Shown: positions 1-8,102, counted from the stretch's first letter. The stretch: 26,593 bases of DNA from an uncultured Fretibacterium sp. (GCA_905373185.1 CAJPSE010000002.1:1-26593); one strand, 5' to 3'. A program made the numbers and translations. Notes: generated by a model from the sequence alone, not told the origin.

Positions 1-1422
1 GGGGAATGGCACGTGGGGGAGGACGCGGTGCGGCTGGCGCTGAGCGGCTCCGAGGACGTCTGGTGGGACGTCAAGCGCCGGGTGGGCAGCCCCTTTCGGG
101 TGATCCTGAATGGGAAAGGCCATGCGGCGCACGACTTGCTCGTCCCGTTGCTCTCTACCCTCAGGGAGGACGCGGAGGCGCACCTGGGGACCTTCGTCTC
201 CTCCTGCGTCCTGGCGGTCCCCGCCTGTTTTTCCCTGGCCCAGAGGGAGGCCATGGTCCGGGCCGCGGACGCGGCCGGGCTGCACGAGGCCCGAATTGTT
301 GCGGAGCCGACCGCGGCCGCACTCTCCTTTGGGCGGGAGGGCCGTTTTCTGGTCCTGGACTTCGGGGCCGGGACCGTGGACCTCTCCGTCGTCGAGAGCG
401 CCGATGGGGTATGGCAGGTGCTGGAGAGCGTCGGCAGCGACGGGATCGGAGGGTACGACTTCGACCTGGCCCTCGCGGATTGGCTGCGGGAGCGTCTGCT
501 GCTGGCCCCTCTGCCCTCCTCGGACCCGCGCTGGCGTGCCCTGGTGATGGAGGCGGAACGGGTGAAGGTCGCCCTCTCCGAATGTCTCGCCCTCGACTGG
601 ACGCCGCCCCCCCTGGAGGGACGGTCCCTGCCTTCCTTGACGGTCCGGCGCGAGGAGCTGGAGCGCCTGATGCGCTTCCCGATCCGCCGCCTCGTCCACA
701 TCGTGCGCCGGCTCTGGGAACGGCACGGGCCCGACCACCTGCTTCTGGTCGGCGGCTCCAGCCGGATACCCCTGCTGCGCGAGGTCCTGGAGCGGGAGGT
801 GGCCCGGCCGGAACGCCTGAGCCTCTGTGCCGAGGACGCCGTGGTGCGTGGTGCGGCGCTCTACACCCGCTCGGGACGGGAGCGCCTGCTGCTGGATATC
901 CTGTCCGGGGAGCTCACGGCGCTCTGGGAGGGGGCGGCTCTGCGGGTCCTGCCGGAGAACGTCACCCTCCCCGTGCGGTCGTCGGTGGAGCTGAGGGCGA
1001 GCCGCTCCGGCCGCTCGGTCCTGGAGCTGCGCCAGTCGCCCAACGAACTGCGGGCCGAGGGGCTGCGTCTGGCCTCCCTGGAGCTCGATGTCCTGGAGGG
1101 CGAGACGCTTCGGCTCCGCTGCGAGGTCTCGGCATCCGGGCGCCTTGCGGCGGAGCTCCGCCGCGGGGGGAGCGAGCGCGTGGAGATCCCGCTGCTCTCG
1201 AAACCCCTGGATGAGGGGACGCGTGAGGGCGCGGTTTCCGGGGCGGCGCAGCGCCTTCGGGAGCTGAAGCTGATCCTCGCCGCGCTGGAGACCGCGCTCT
1301 CGGAGGAGCATCAGGATCGGCTGCATGCCCTGGTGCGCCGTGCCGAGGGCATGCCCTTCGACGCCGGGACGGCCGGTTTGCTGGAGGGACTGGTGAGGGA
1401 GCTGGAAAGTGCGGTATCCTGA
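1..1422 (+). CDS. Hsp70/DnaK-like chaperone ATPase, 5' truncated by the window edge
   Basis: The frame is open from base 1, so the true start lies outside; a GTG at 13 is only an internal codon. Clear Hsp70 ATPase motifs are visible in order: AVPACFSLAQREAMVRAADA followed by EPTAAALSFG, the phosphate-2 loop VLDFGAGTVDLSVVE (canonical DLGGGTFDVS), GIGGYDFDLAL, and the adenosine loop LLLVGGSSRIPLLREVLE. The N-terminal phosphate-1 loop is missing, as expected for a truncated fragment. The region after the ATPase domain is short and divergent from DnaK, with a beta-like part and then a helical tail, so this is probably an accessory Hsp70 rather than housekeeping DnaK. The next gene, 30 bp downstream, encodes a J-domain protein, a likely co-chaperone expressed with it. 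Family call is firm; client and role are unknown. Confidence 0.88.
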   Translation, partial: GEWHVGEDAVRLALSGSEDVWWDVKRRVGSPFRVILNGKGHAAHDLLVPLLSTLREDAEAHLGTFVSSCVLAVPACFSLAQREAMVRAADAAGLHEARIVAEPTAAALSFGREGRFLVLDFGAGTVDLSVVESADGVWQVLESVGSDGIGGYDFDLALADWLRERLLLAPLPSSDPRWRALVMEAERVKVALSECLALDWTPPPLEGRSLPSLTVRREELERLMRFPIRRLVHIVRRLWERHGPDHLLLVGGSSRIPLLREVLEREVARPERLSLCAEDAVVRGAALYTRSGRERLLLDILSGELTALWEGAALRVLPENVTLPVRSSVELRASRSGRSVLELRQSPNELRAEGLRLASLELDVLEGETLRLRCEVSASGRLAAELRRGGSERVEIPLLSKPLDEGTREGAVSGAAQRLRELKLILAALETALSEEHQDRLHALVRRAEGMPFDAGTAGLLEGLVRELESAVS

Positions 1423-1454
1423 TTTCATCGATGTTTCGGCGAGCGGAGGTTGAC

Positions 1455-2492
1455 GTGAACGTAAATCTTTCGGCGGAGGTCGCGTACAGCTTAAGGGTGT
1501 TGGGGCTCGCCCCCGGGGCGACGGCCGCGGACGTGCGGTCGGCGTTCCGGAGGCTCGCGCGCACCTGTCACCCGGACGTGGCGGGCCGTCAGGGATCGTT
1601 CCGCTTTCAGGAGATCACCGGGGCCTACACGTTTTTGAAGGGGCTGTCCGCCGAGGAACTGAAACGCTGTCCCACCGGGACCTCCGTTCGGCAGCCGGCC
1701 CGGCGTTCCTGGCCCGACCCCTTCGCCTGGTACCGCAGGCGTGCCGAGCGTGCCCAGGCGAGGGCCGAGGCCGTGCGGGAGGCCGAACGTCAGGAGGAGG
1801 AGCGCCGCAGCCGAATGCGAGGCGAGCGCGTCGTCCGCGTCCTGGAGCGTTACGAAAGGGCCCTCTCCGAGCATTGGGCACAGGTGGAGGAGGAGGCGGA
1901 CCGCGGATTCCTCGGCGAGCTCCTGGTTCGGCTGGCCTCCCCGGTCGCTGCCGTGCGCCACCTCGCCCTGGGACGCCTTGGGATGTTGGCGAATCGGGCG
2001 GAGATCCTGCGGGCTCTCGGCGAGCTCCTGAGCCGCCACGAGATCGACGACCGGACGGCCCGGCTGGTCGCGGACCTTCCGCTGAGGCCCGAGTGCCGAA
2101 GGCGCCTGGCGGAGGAATTGGCGTGCCGCGCCGGGGACATGCCGGACCCTCTGCTCTCCGCCCTGCTCGGCCTGAGGACGGGAGTGGAGCCGGACCCGGG
2201 CCTGATGGACCGTTATCTAGCGCAGACAAAGGCCGGTGGTGCGGCCCTGCTGCTGCGGTATTGGCCCGGGTGCGTCCCTCCCTCGGACAAGGTCCTGCTG
2301 CGCCTGTTGAATCGGGATGACGAGCATGTGCTGGTACCGCTGCTCTGCACCATGAAACAACGCTTCCCAACGGCTGCGCACCGGTTCCGCGAGCGGCTGG
2401 AGTCGCTTTTGGAGCATCCCTCACCGGCCGTCCGGGTCTGGAGCCGTGCGCTCCTGACCCGGACGGCCGGTGGGCAGCCGGTGCGTCCCTAG
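1455..2492 (+). CDS. J-domain (DnaJ-like) protein with HEAT-like C-terminal helices
   Basis: An N-terminal J domain is visible: VLGLAPGATAADVRSAFRRL leads into the HPD triad at residues 39-41, the loop that stimulates Hsp70 ATP hydrolysis. A charged Arg/Glu-rich helix (about residues 90-140) follows, then a leucine-rich helical region with HEAT-like periodicity to the end. No zinc-finger or DnaJ C-terminal domain is present, so it is a specialised J protein. I chose the GTG at 1455 because GCGGAGG lies 6-7 bases upstream; an in-frame ATG at 1431 would add eight residues but has no good ribosome site. It follows the Hsp70 gene and is probably its partner. Its TAG stop overlaps the stop of the convergent gene within the four bases CTAG. 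Confidence 0.82.
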   Translation: MNVNLSAEVAYSLRVLGLAPGATAADVRSAFRRLARTCHPDVAGRQGSFRFQEITGAYTFLKGLSAEELKRCPTGTSVRQPARRSWPDPFAWYRRRAERAQARAEAVREAERQEEERRSRMRGERVVRVLERYERALSEHWAQVEEEADRGFLGELLVRLASPVAAVRHLALGRLGMLANRAEILRALGELLSRHEIDDRTARLVADLPLRPECRRRLAEELACRAGDMPDPLLSALLGLRTGVEPDPGLMDRYLAQTKAGGAALLLRYWPGCVPPSDKVLLRLLNRDDEHVLVPLLCTMKQRFPTAAHRFRERLESLLEHPSPAVRVWSRALLTRTAGGQPVRP

Positions 2493-2881
2493 GGTTCCAT
2501 CTCCGTTCCCGCCGGCTCCGTTCCTGCGGGGTGGAATGAGGCCGTCTCCTCGAGCTCGGCCAAGAGGGCGGCCAGCTCCTCCGTAGTCCAGTCGAGGGAT
2601 TTCAGGATCAGCTTGTCCGCCATGCTTTCCTTCCCCCTCTTTTGCTTCCATTCCTTTTCCCTGACGTATTTCCGCCACGTCTGCGGGGTGGCGGCCAGCC
2701 CTCTCTCGAGGCGCCAGAGCGTGTAGCCGGCCTGATACTCCCATCCCAGCGGCGGGATGCTCTTCTTGAGGTATTTCTGTTTGTTCCTGTTGATCGCGGC
2801 ACCCGAATCGACCACGCACAAAAAGCTCATGGCCGCGGCCAGAGCGATGGCAGCGCTCAGCCGCGTCAGCCTTGTCCTCAT
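2489..2881 (-). CDS. small secreted protein of unknown function
   Basis: 130 residues. The N-terminus has a positively charged start (MRTRLTR), a hydrophobic stretch (about residues 9-25) and an Ala-rich cleavage region (DSGAAIN), which is a good Sec signal peptide. The mature part is basic, with several Trp and Lys residues, then an acidic C-terminal third. I do not recognise a family. The reading frame is supported by the signal peptide and by its tight convergent fit with the J-protein gene (stops overlap at 2489-2492). A ribosome site (GGAAGGGA) lies about 13 bases upstream of the ATG, which is rather far. It probably acts outside the cytoplasmic membrane. Confidence 0.6.
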   Translation of the reverse strand: MRTRLTRLSAAIALAAAMSFLCVVDSGAAINRNKQKYLKKSIPPLGWEYQAGYTLWRLERGLAATPQTWRKYVREKEWKQKRGKESMADKLILKSLDWTTEELAALLAELEETASFHPAGTEPAGTEMEP

Positions 2882-2929
2882 GGCGTATTCGTGCTCCCTT
2901 CCTTTTTACGGTCTTTACTTTCTACAGCC

Positions 2930-2958
2930 TTTACAGGCGTATACTCTAATTGTACAAT
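2930..2958 (+). promoter_or_regulatory. sigma70-type promoter for the 63-aa gene and NADH oxidase
   Basis: TTTACA (2930-2935), a 17-bp spacer, then TACAAT (2953-2958). Five of six positions match consensus in each box, with ideal spacing, in an AT-rich island inside GC-rich DNA. Transcription would start near 2965, about 74 bases before the ATG at 3039. Confidence 0.7.
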
Positions 2959-3038
2959 AAAAACTAGGTAAAATCTCTTTACGAAGTGGGTTTACCCCGA
3001 AAAGGGGGCTATTTCGTTCAAGCAAGGAGGCTTGAGCC

Positions 3039-3230
3039 ATGCGCATCGTGCAGACGAGCACCATCGTCAACATCGAGGGGTTTACGGACCGTTTGGAGCG
3101 TGGGTTTGCGGTCCGCCGTGAGAACGTCAACTACGAGCACGTCAAGGAGCCCGTCATTATCCCTCGCCCGCAGATCGAGGACTTCAACTCGCTGGTCGTC
3201 GTCCACGACAAGGTGGAGCAGTACGGTTAG
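3039..3230 (+). CDS. small protein of unknown function (63 aa), upstream of NADH oxidase
   Basis: Starts at an ATG preceded by AAGGAGG, 8-9 bases upstream, and has its own near-consensus promoter, so it is very likely expressed. The protein (MRIVQTSTIVNIEGFTDRLE...) is soluble, without a signal or membrane segment, has no cysteine, and is rich in Val/Ile with charged residues, consistent with a compact fold or a peptide that binds a partner. I do not recognise a family. It is separated from the NADH oxidase gene by 95 bp containing a strong hairpin, so the two may share a transcript with the hairpin setting the ratio. A role in oxidative stress is only suggested by that neighbour. Confidence 0.65.
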   Translation: MRIVQTSTIVNIEGFTDRLERGFAVRRENVNYEHVKEPVIIPRPQIEDFNSLVVVHDKVEQYG

Positions 3231-3234
3231 GCGG

Positions 3235-3261
3235 CCCTCGTGCCCCCACAGGGCACGAGGG
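3235..3261 (+). terminator. strong hairpin between the 63-aa gene and NADH oxidase
   Basis: Perfect 11-bp stem CCCTCGTGCCC / GGGCACGAGGG with a 5-base loop (CCACA), starting 4 bases after the stop codon at 3230. No T-run follows, so it is not a classical intrinsic terminator; it may be a partial terminator, attenuator or RNA-stabilising element. Confidence 0.5.
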
Positions 3262-3325
3262 ATGGGGAGCGGGGGATGAGGGAACCCCCTTGTTTTCTGG
3301 TATGTATTCGGAGGAGGCTTGGATG

Positions 3326-4666
3326 ATGAAGGTTGTTGTTTTGGGCTGCACGCACGCCGGCACGGCGGCGGTACTGAACACGGTGGCGCTGCACAAGGAC
3401 GCGCAGGTCACGGTCTATGAGAGGAACGACAACATCTCCTTCCTTTCGTGCGGTATCGCACTGCACGTGCAGGGGGTGGTGAAGGACCCCGCCGGGCTGT
3501 TCTACTGCTCGCCCGAGAAGCTCGCGGAGCTCGGTGTCGAGACCCGTATGAGGCACGATGTCACGGAGGTCGACCTGGCGAACAAAAAGCTGAGGGTCCG
3601 TGACCTGGAGTCGGGCAGGGACTTCGAGGACACCTTCGACAAGCTGATCGTCACCTCCGGCTCCTGGCCCGTCGAGCCGCCCATCGAGAACGTGAGGCTG
3701 GAGAACGTCCTGCTCTGCAAGAATTACGCCCATGCCATGGAGATCGTGAAGCGGTGCGGGAACGCCCGCAGCGTCGCGGTCATCGGCGCGGGCTACATCG
3801 GCACGGAGCTCGTGGAGGCCTTCGAGACCCAGGGCAAGTCCGTGACCTTCATCGACCAGATGGCACAGGTGCTGCCGCGCTATCTGGACCCCGACGTGAT
3901 CGATGTGATCGAGAAGCTCTACGTCGAGAAGGGCGTGAAGCTGGCCTTCGGCCGGACGGTGAAGCGGTTTGTGGACGACGGCCACGGAAGGGTCGCCAGG
4001 GTCGTCACGACGGACGGGGAGTTCGACGCGGACCTGGCGATCCTGTGCGTGGGATTCCGTCCGCAGACGGCGCTCTTCAAGGGCAAGCTGGAGATGCTCC
4101 CGAACGGGGCCATTCGCGTGGACGAGTACATGCGCACCTCGCACCCCGACGTGTTCGCCGCCGGGGACTGCTGCGCGGTTTACAACAACGCCTCCCGCCA
4201 GTACGCCTACATCCCGCTGGCCACGAACGCCGTCCGCATGGGGACGCTGGCCGCACGGAACCTCAAAGCCCCAACGACCAAACATCGGGGCACCCAGGGG
4301 ACGTCCGGCATCAAAATCTACGATTGGAATATCGCCAGCACCGGCCTGACCGAGCTGGTGGCCAAGGAGCTGGGGCTCGATTATGCGGTCTCCGTCCTGA
4401 AGGACAACTACCGTCCGGAGTTCATGCCCACCACGGAGCCCTTCTACCTCAAGCTGGTCTACGAGCGGAGGACGCTGCGCATCCTGGGCGCTCAGGTTCG
4501 GTCGAAGGAGGACCTCACCCAGTCTATAAACACGCTGTCCGTCTGCATCCAGAATGGGATGACGGTGGAGGACCTGGCCTTCGTGGACTTCTTCTTCCAG
4601 CCGCACTACAACAAGCCGTGGAACTATCTCAACTCGGTCGCGCTCCAGGCACTGCCCCCGGTGTAG
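3326..4666 (+). CDS. nox: FAD-dependent NADH oxidase / peroxidase family (Nox/Npx, CoA-disulfide reductase superfamily)
   Basis: With the ATG at 3326 the protein is 446 residues, the usual size for NADH oxidase, and the redox residues fall on the family positions: His10 (GCTHAG) and Cys42 (FLSCGIAL), the cysteine that cycles through a sulfenic acid in Nox/Npr. An N-terminal FAD fold (VVVLGCTHAGTAAV), a central NAD-binding motif (VAVIGAGYIGTELVEAF), the second FAD motif (HPDVFAAGDCC) and a C-terminal dimerisation domain are all present. GGAGGAGG at 3310-3317 serves the ATG at 3323 or 3326; I prefer 3326 for residue numbering. It would reduce O2 or peroxide with NADH, a usual defence in anaerobes. 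Whether the product is water or peroxide, or the substrate is CoA disulfide, cannot be told from sequence. Confidence 0.88.
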   Translation: MKVVVLGCTHAGTAAVLNTVALHKDAQVTVYERNDNISFLSCGIALHVQGVVKDPAGLFYCSPEKLAELGVETRMRHDVTEVDLANKKLRVRDLESGRDFEDTFDKLIVTSGSWPVEPPIENVRLENVLLCKNYAHAMEIVKRCGNARSVAVIGAGYIGTELVEAFETQGKSVTFIDQMAQVLPRYLDPDVIDVIEKLYVEKGVKLAFGRTVKRFVDDGHGRVARVVTTDGEFDADLAILCVGFRPQTALFKGKLEMLPNGAIRVDEYMRTSHPDVFAAGDCCAVYNNASRQYAYIPLATNAVRMGTLAARNLKAPTTKHRGTQGTSGIKIYDWNIASTGLTELVAKELGLDYAVSVLKDNYRPEFMPTTEPFYLKLVYERRTLRILGAQVRSKEDLTQSINTLSVCIQNGMTVEDLAFVDFFFQPHYNKPWNYLNSVALQALPPV

Positions 4667-4712
4667 GGGGGCCGGTGCGGTGAGGAAGACGAAGCGATGG
4701 GAGATGACGGCG

Positions 4713-5180
4713 ATGCTGGAGAGATGCAGTCTTACGGTTATCCTGCTGTCCGTATTGCTGGCGGCCTGCCCCACCGCCTTTGCGGGAGCTCCTGCGGCGC
4801 CGGGCGAGGCGTTGGTCGTCCTTAAAAACGGATTGGCGGAGCCCCTGACCGAGGAGGCCCTCGCGAGCGTGGAGGGCCGAGTTTACGTGGCGGAGGTCGC
4901 CCGTGGCGTAGGCGCGCGCGTCGTGAACGTCTACGAAAGCCTCTCGGCCGCGGGAGGAACGATCTTCGCCCTTTTCGCCTCCGACGGGCAGACGACGGAG
5001 CAGCTGCTCGAGGCGCTGAAGAAACGTCCCGAGGTGTTGGCCGTCTCGCCCAACCATGAGATGCGCGTGATGGGGAAGCCGAAGGGGAGCGGGGTGGTCT
5101 CCGCGGATAAAAAAGTCCAGGAGCCGAAGCCCCAGACGAAGAAGCGGGAGGTACCCGCAAAGCCGAAGCCCAAAAAGTAA
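4713..5180 (+). CDS. exported protein resembling a stand-alone subtilase propeptide (inhibitor I9-like)
   Basis: An N-terminal export signal (MLERC, hydrophobic core, TAFA/GA cleavage site) is clear. The stretch VLLAAC also fits a lipobox, so it may be a lipoprotein. The middle (about residues 30-115) reads PGEALVVLKNGL ... ALKKRPEVLAVSPNHEMR, the pattern of S8 peptidase prodomains, which end in a 'V..V.PN' strand. No protease domain follows; instead there is a Lys/Pro-rich tail. I chose ATG 4713 (GGGAG 9 bases upstream, best signal peptide); an in-frame GTG at 4680 and ATG at 4704 are alternatives. It starts 46 bp after nox, so is likely co-transcribed. Possible roles are a protease inhibitor or a chaperone in trans; the fold assignment is by eye. 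Confidence 0.6.
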   Translation: MLERCSLTVILLSVLLAACPTAFAGAPAAPGEALVVLKNGLAEPLTEEALASVEGRVYVAEVARGVGARVVNVYESLSAAGGTIFALFASDGQTTEQLLEALKKRPEVLAVSPNHEMRVMGKPKGSGVVSADKKVQEPKPQTKKREVPAKPKPKK

Positions 5181-5219
5181 GGGCTCGGAACCTTGCCCGC
5201 AAGAGCGGTGTGAAAGCGA

Positions 5220-5249
5220 GGCGGCACCGGCCAATCGGTCGGCGCCGCC
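5220..5249. terminator. GC-rich hairpin between convergent genes
   Basis: A 13-bp stem with one mismatch and one G-U pair (GGCGGCACCGGCC / GGTCGGCGCCGCC), loop AATC, between the plus-strand gene ending at 5180 and the minus-strand gene ending at 5310. There is no clear T-run on either side, so the terminator role is tentative. Confidence 0.4.
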
Positions 5250-5309
5250 CTCGTGTTCCGGAGGCCCTGGTACGCCTGGCGCCGGAGACCTTGGCGTACT
5301 CGCCGGGGT

Positions 5310-5570
5310 TCAGTACTTCGCGTTATGGTTCTTCCCCACGCCGAAAAGCTGGAGGGTGGAGTTCATGAGCTCCTCCTGGGTGCGGATGAGAAAGGCACCC
5401 ATAGCCATCTGGACCTTCGCCTGGCTGAGCTCGACGGACGACTTCGCGATGTCCATGACGTCCATGCCGCCGGAGCTCACGGACTCGGCCACCGCTGCAG
5501 CCCGGTTGACGGAGTCCTGCATCATGGCGGCCCCGGCCTGTCCCAACTTGTCGAAACTGTTGATGTTCAC
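5310..5570 (-). CDS. YjfB-like putative motility protein
   Basis: 86 residues, starting at GTG 5570 with GGGAGGG 7-8 bases upstream. The central part (MDVMDIAKSSVELSQAKVQMAMGAFLIRTQEELM) matches the YjfB motility family pattern: a short helical protein beginning MDIA-S...LSQ..., in which a helix of alternating polar and small residues is followed by a second helix. Function in that family is not established beyond association with flagellated bacteria. There is no signal or membrane segment. It stands alone on the minus strand between two convergent or divergent plus-strand genes. Presence of a chemoreceptor at 21700-23742 supports a motile organism. Confidence 0.6.
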   Translation of the reverse strand: MNINSFDKLGQAGAAMMQDSVNRAAAVAESVSSGGMDVMDIAKSSVELSQAKVQMAMGAFLIRTQEELMNSTLQLFGVGKNHNAKY

Positions 5571-5694
5571 GGAATATCCCTCCCTGCTGTGAAACGCCGT
5601 CCCGGACGTGCCGGTTTCAAGAAATTCTACCAGATGTCCCCGCTTCCCACAACAAAAAGATGCCCTCTGCGTCCTGTGCGAGGGCGATCTTCGG

Positions 5695-5700
5695 TATAAT
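5695..5700 (+). promoter_or_regulatory. -10 element upstream of the nitroreductase gene
   Basis: A perfect TATAAT about 40 bases before the ATG at 5741. No convincing -35 hexamer lies at 16-18 bp (TCCTGT at 17 bp is poor), so this is a candidate only. Confidence 0.4.
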
Positions 5701-5740
5701 GGCCCTGTGGAATATTCCGAAAACGAAAGGATGAGGACCC

Positions 5741-6250
5741 ATGCTGGAACTTTTGGAACGGCGCAGGAGCATTCGCAGGTTTACGGACGGCGTTTTGAGC
5801 GATTCGCAGATCGAGGCGCTGGTCTACGCGGGCCTCCTGGCCCCGTCGGCAAAGAACAGAAGGCCCGTGGAGCTTTTCTTCGTCCGGGACCGGGCGATGG
5901 TTGCGCGGCTTGCGGGCTGCCGCGACGCGGGCGGGGACGCCCTGCGGACGGCCGCTATGGCGGTCGCCGTGACGGCCGACCCCGCCGTCAGCGATGTCTG
6001 GGAGGAGGACGCCTCCATCGCCGCCACACAGATTTTTCTCGAGGCGGAGGCCCTGAGCCTGGGATGCTGCTGGGTCCAGGTCCGAAGGCGTCCCTGCGGG
6101 GAGGGGACGGCCGAGGACGCGGCGAGGCGGATGCTGGACATCCCCGAGCGCCTCTCCATCCTGTGCCTTCTGGCCATCGGCTTCAAGGACGAGACGAAAG
6201 AGCGCTACGACATCTCGAAGTTGGACCAGTCGAAAGTGCATTATCGCTGA
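5741..6250 (+). CDS. nitroreductase-family FMN oxidoreductase
   Basis: 169 residues, typical of short single-domain nitroreductases. The N-terminal FMN phosphate-binding motif RRSIRRF (residues 8-14) and the following APSAKNRRPVELFFV segment are characteristic. The later ASIAATQIFLEAEALSLGCCWVQ helix matches the conserved 'A...N..LAA...GLG.CW' dimer/FMN region, and the C-terminal LAIGF is typical. GGATGAGG lies upstream of the ATG. These enzymes transfer electrons from NAD(P)H to nitro compounds, quinones or other acceptors; the natural substrate is not predictable. panB follows 49 bp downstream on the same strand and is probably co-transcribed, though no functional link is evident. Confidence 0.85.
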   Translation: MLELLERRRSIRRFTDGVLSDSQIEALVYAGLLAPSAKNRRPVELFFVRDRAMVARLAGCRDAGGDALRTAAMAVAVTADPAVSDVWEEDASIAATQIFLEAEALSLGCCWVQVRRRPCGEGTAEDAARRMLDIPERLSILCLLAIGFKDETKERYDISKLDQSKVHYR

Positions 6251-6299
6251 GACGGCTGCAGTATTGAAATACCCGGCAGGGAGATAAGGAGGGTTCGTC

Positions 6300-7160
6300 A
6301 TGTCGAAGAAGAAGGGGCGCCTGGAGTTTCTGGAGATGAAGAGGAACGGGGAGAAGGTGACGTGGATCACGGCCTACGACTTCCCAACGGCGATGTTCGC
6401 GGAGGCGGCAGGGCTGGACATGATCCTTGTGGGCGACTCCCTGGGCATGGTGGTACTGGGCTACCCGGGCACGATCCCCGTGACGATGGAGGACTGCATC
6501 AGCCACTGCAGGGCCGTCCGCCGGGGTGCGCCGAACACCTTCGTGATGGGCGACATGCCGTTCGGCTCGTACCAGGCCTCGGATGAGCAGGCCGTGGGGA
6601 ACGCGGTGCGCTTCTTCAAGGAGGCGGACGTCGATGCCGTCAAGCTGGAGGGCGGGGTGCGCGTGGAGAGCCGCATCAAGGCCATCGCGGACAGCGGGGT
6701 GCTGGTGTGCGGGCACATCGGCCTGACGCCGCAGAGCTCCGGACCGATGGGTGGGTTCAAGGCGCAGGGCGTGACGCCGGATTCGGCCCGCTACGTGATC
6801 GAGGACGCATTGGCGGTGGAGCGCGCGGGGGCCTACGCGCTTCTGGTGGAGGGCATCCCGCCGGAGCTGACGGAGTTCATCACCAAACGCCTCTCCATCC
6901 CGGTGTATTCCATCGGGGCGGGCTGGCCGTGCGACGGGCAGCTCATCATCTGCGGGGACATGCTGGGCCAGTTTCAGGCGTTCACGCCGAAGTTCGTGAA
7001 GAAGTACGCGAACCTTGCGGAGGTGATCACGAACGCGTTCAGGGCCTACGCGGAGGACGTGAGGACGGGGAAGTTCCCGAACGACGATTACGTGTACCAC
7101 ATACGCAAGGGCTGCGAGGTGGAGTACGCCGCCATGCTGAAGGAGTACGAGAAAAAGTGA
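6300..7160 (+). CDS. panB: 3-methyl-2-oxobutanoate hydroxymethyltransferase (ketopantoate hydroxymethyltransferase)
   Basis: 286 residues. PanB transfers a hydroxymethyl group from 5,10-methylene-tetrahydrofolate to 2-oxoisovalerate, giving ketopantoate, the first committed step to pantothenate and coenzyme A. Visible motifs: ITAYDFPTAMFAEAAGLD, the metal-binding VGDSLGM (Asp46), MGDMPFGSY (Asp85), VKLEGG (Lys115, Glu117), GHIGLTPQ (His139), LLVEGIP (Glu184) and the C-terminal SIGAGWPCDGQLIICGDMLG. The last motif differs from the usual IGIGAG..CDGQ.LV..D in small ways only. AAGGAGG lies 7-8 bases before the ATG. No panC or panD lies beside it. Two terminator hairpins follow directly. Confidence 0.95.
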   Translation: MSKKKGRLEFLEMKRNGEKVTWITAYDFPTAMFAEAAGLDMILVGDSLGMVVLGYPGTIPVTMEDCISHCRAVRRGAPNTFVMGDMPFGSYQASDEQAVGNAVRFFKEADVDAVKLEGGVRVESRIKAIADSGVLVCGHIGLTPQSSGPMGGFKAQGVTPDSARYVIEDALAVERAGAYALLVEGIPPELTEFITKRLSIPVYSIGAGWPCDGQLIICGDMLGQFQAFTPKFVKKYANLAEVITNAFRAYAEDVRTGKFPNDDYVYHIRKGCEVEYAAMLKEYEKK

Positions 7161-7166
7161 GGAAAA

Positions 7167-7207
7167 CGGAGGGTGTGGGGATGCTTTTTGCCCACGCCCT
7201 CCGCTTT
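7167..7207 (+). terminator. intrinsic terminator after panB
   Basis: 13-bp stem CGGAGGGTGTGGG / CCCACGCCCTCCG (one G-U pair), 11-base loop, followed by CTTTT. It begins 6 bases after the panB stop. Confidence 0.8.
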
Positions 7208-7221
7208 TGGAGCTTTTCCCT

Positions 7222-7256
7222 TCTGGGCGCGAGGCTTCGCGCCCAGAGGGCTTTTT
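7222..7256 (+). terminator. second, tandem intrinsic terminator
   Basis: 11-bp perfect stem TCTGGGCGCGA / TCGCGCCCAGA with loop GGCT, followed by GGGCTTTTT. It backs up the first terminator and separates the panB operon from the convergent DUF1445 gene. Confidence 0.75.
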
Positions 7257-7301
7257 GTGAAGGTCAGTATTGGTTTTTATCTTTAAGCGCTTTTTTCGTC
7301 C

Positions 7302-8102
7302 TCAGAACACCGCGTAGTCGGCGTCCAGCGGGTCGGCGATGAACATGCAGCCTGGGGAGTGCGTGATGGCGAACGCCGGCTTCGCCTCCATGATCGCCGC
7401 CTGGGGCGTGACGCCGCAGGCCCAGAAGACGGGGAGCTCCCCGGGACGAATCTCCACGGGGTCGCCGAAGTCGGGCTTGCCGATGTCCGCGATGCCGATG
7501 GCCCCCGGGTCCCCCACGTGGACCGGCGCGCCGTGTACCGCCGGGAACCGCCCCGTGCAGAGCACCGCCCTCGACACCAGGGACGCGGGGATCGGCCGCA
7601 TGGAGACGACCATCGGACCCTTCAGGCGGCCCGCGGGGTGACAGGGGATGTTGGTGACGAACATGGGGACGTTGCAGTCGCACTCGATGTGCCGAATGCC
7701 GATATGGGACTGGAGCAGCGCGCCCTCGAAGGAGAAGGAGCAGCCCAGGAGGAAGGCGACGAGGTCGTCCCTCCAGTAGCGCCTGACGTCCGTCGGCTGG
7801 TCGACGCATTCCCCGTCCTTCCAGACGCGGTAGCGCGGGATGTCCGTCGCGACGTTGGCGCCCGGTGCCACCAGGCGGGGCTCGGTGTCCCCCGGCTCCG
7901 TCACATCCAGGATGGGACAGGGCTTGGGGTTGCGCTGGGCGAACACCAGGAAGTCATAGGCCAGGTCCCTGGGGAGCACCACCAGGTTGGCCTGCACGTG
8001 GCCCGCACACATGCCGGAGGTGGGGCGGTCCCATTTCCCCTCCCGGATCATCCGGCGCACGTCCTGCGGACTGTGGTTTGCGTAGTCGCTCATCTTGGCC
8101 AT
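7302..8102 (-). CDS. DUF1445 / YcsI family putative hydro-lyase
   Basis: 266 residues, the usual length for this family (PF07286). Family-typical segments are [70 protein letters not shown] and the C-terminal [18 protein letters not shown]. The biochemical role is poorly defined; the 'hydro-lyase' label is by annotation, and a DUF1445-like region also occurs in the mammalian D-glutamate cyclase. The gene lies 121 bp downstream of pxpA on the same strand, as YcsI-type genes commonly do, so a step feeding or following 5-oxoproline is a reasonable inference. GAGGAGG precedes the ATG. No membrane segment. Confidence 0.85.
   Translation of the reverse strand: MAKMSDYANHSPQDVRRMIREGKWDRPTSGMCAGHVQANLVVLPRDLAYDFLVFAQRNPKPCPILDVTEPGDTEPRLVAPGANVATDIPRYRVWKDGECVDQPTDVRRYWRDDLVAFLLGCSFSFEGALLQSHIGIRHIECDCNVPMFVTNIPCHPAGRLKGPMVVSMRPIPASLVSRAVLCTGRFPAVHGAPVHVGDPGAIGIADIGKPDFGDPVEIRPGELPVFWACGVTPQAAIMEAKPAFAITHSPGCMFIADPLDADYAVF

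Noticed and set aside
3227..4774. A 515-codon open frame on the minus strand opposite the NADH oxidase
   Set aside because: A shadow of the nox codon pattern, with no recognisable domain or ribosome site.
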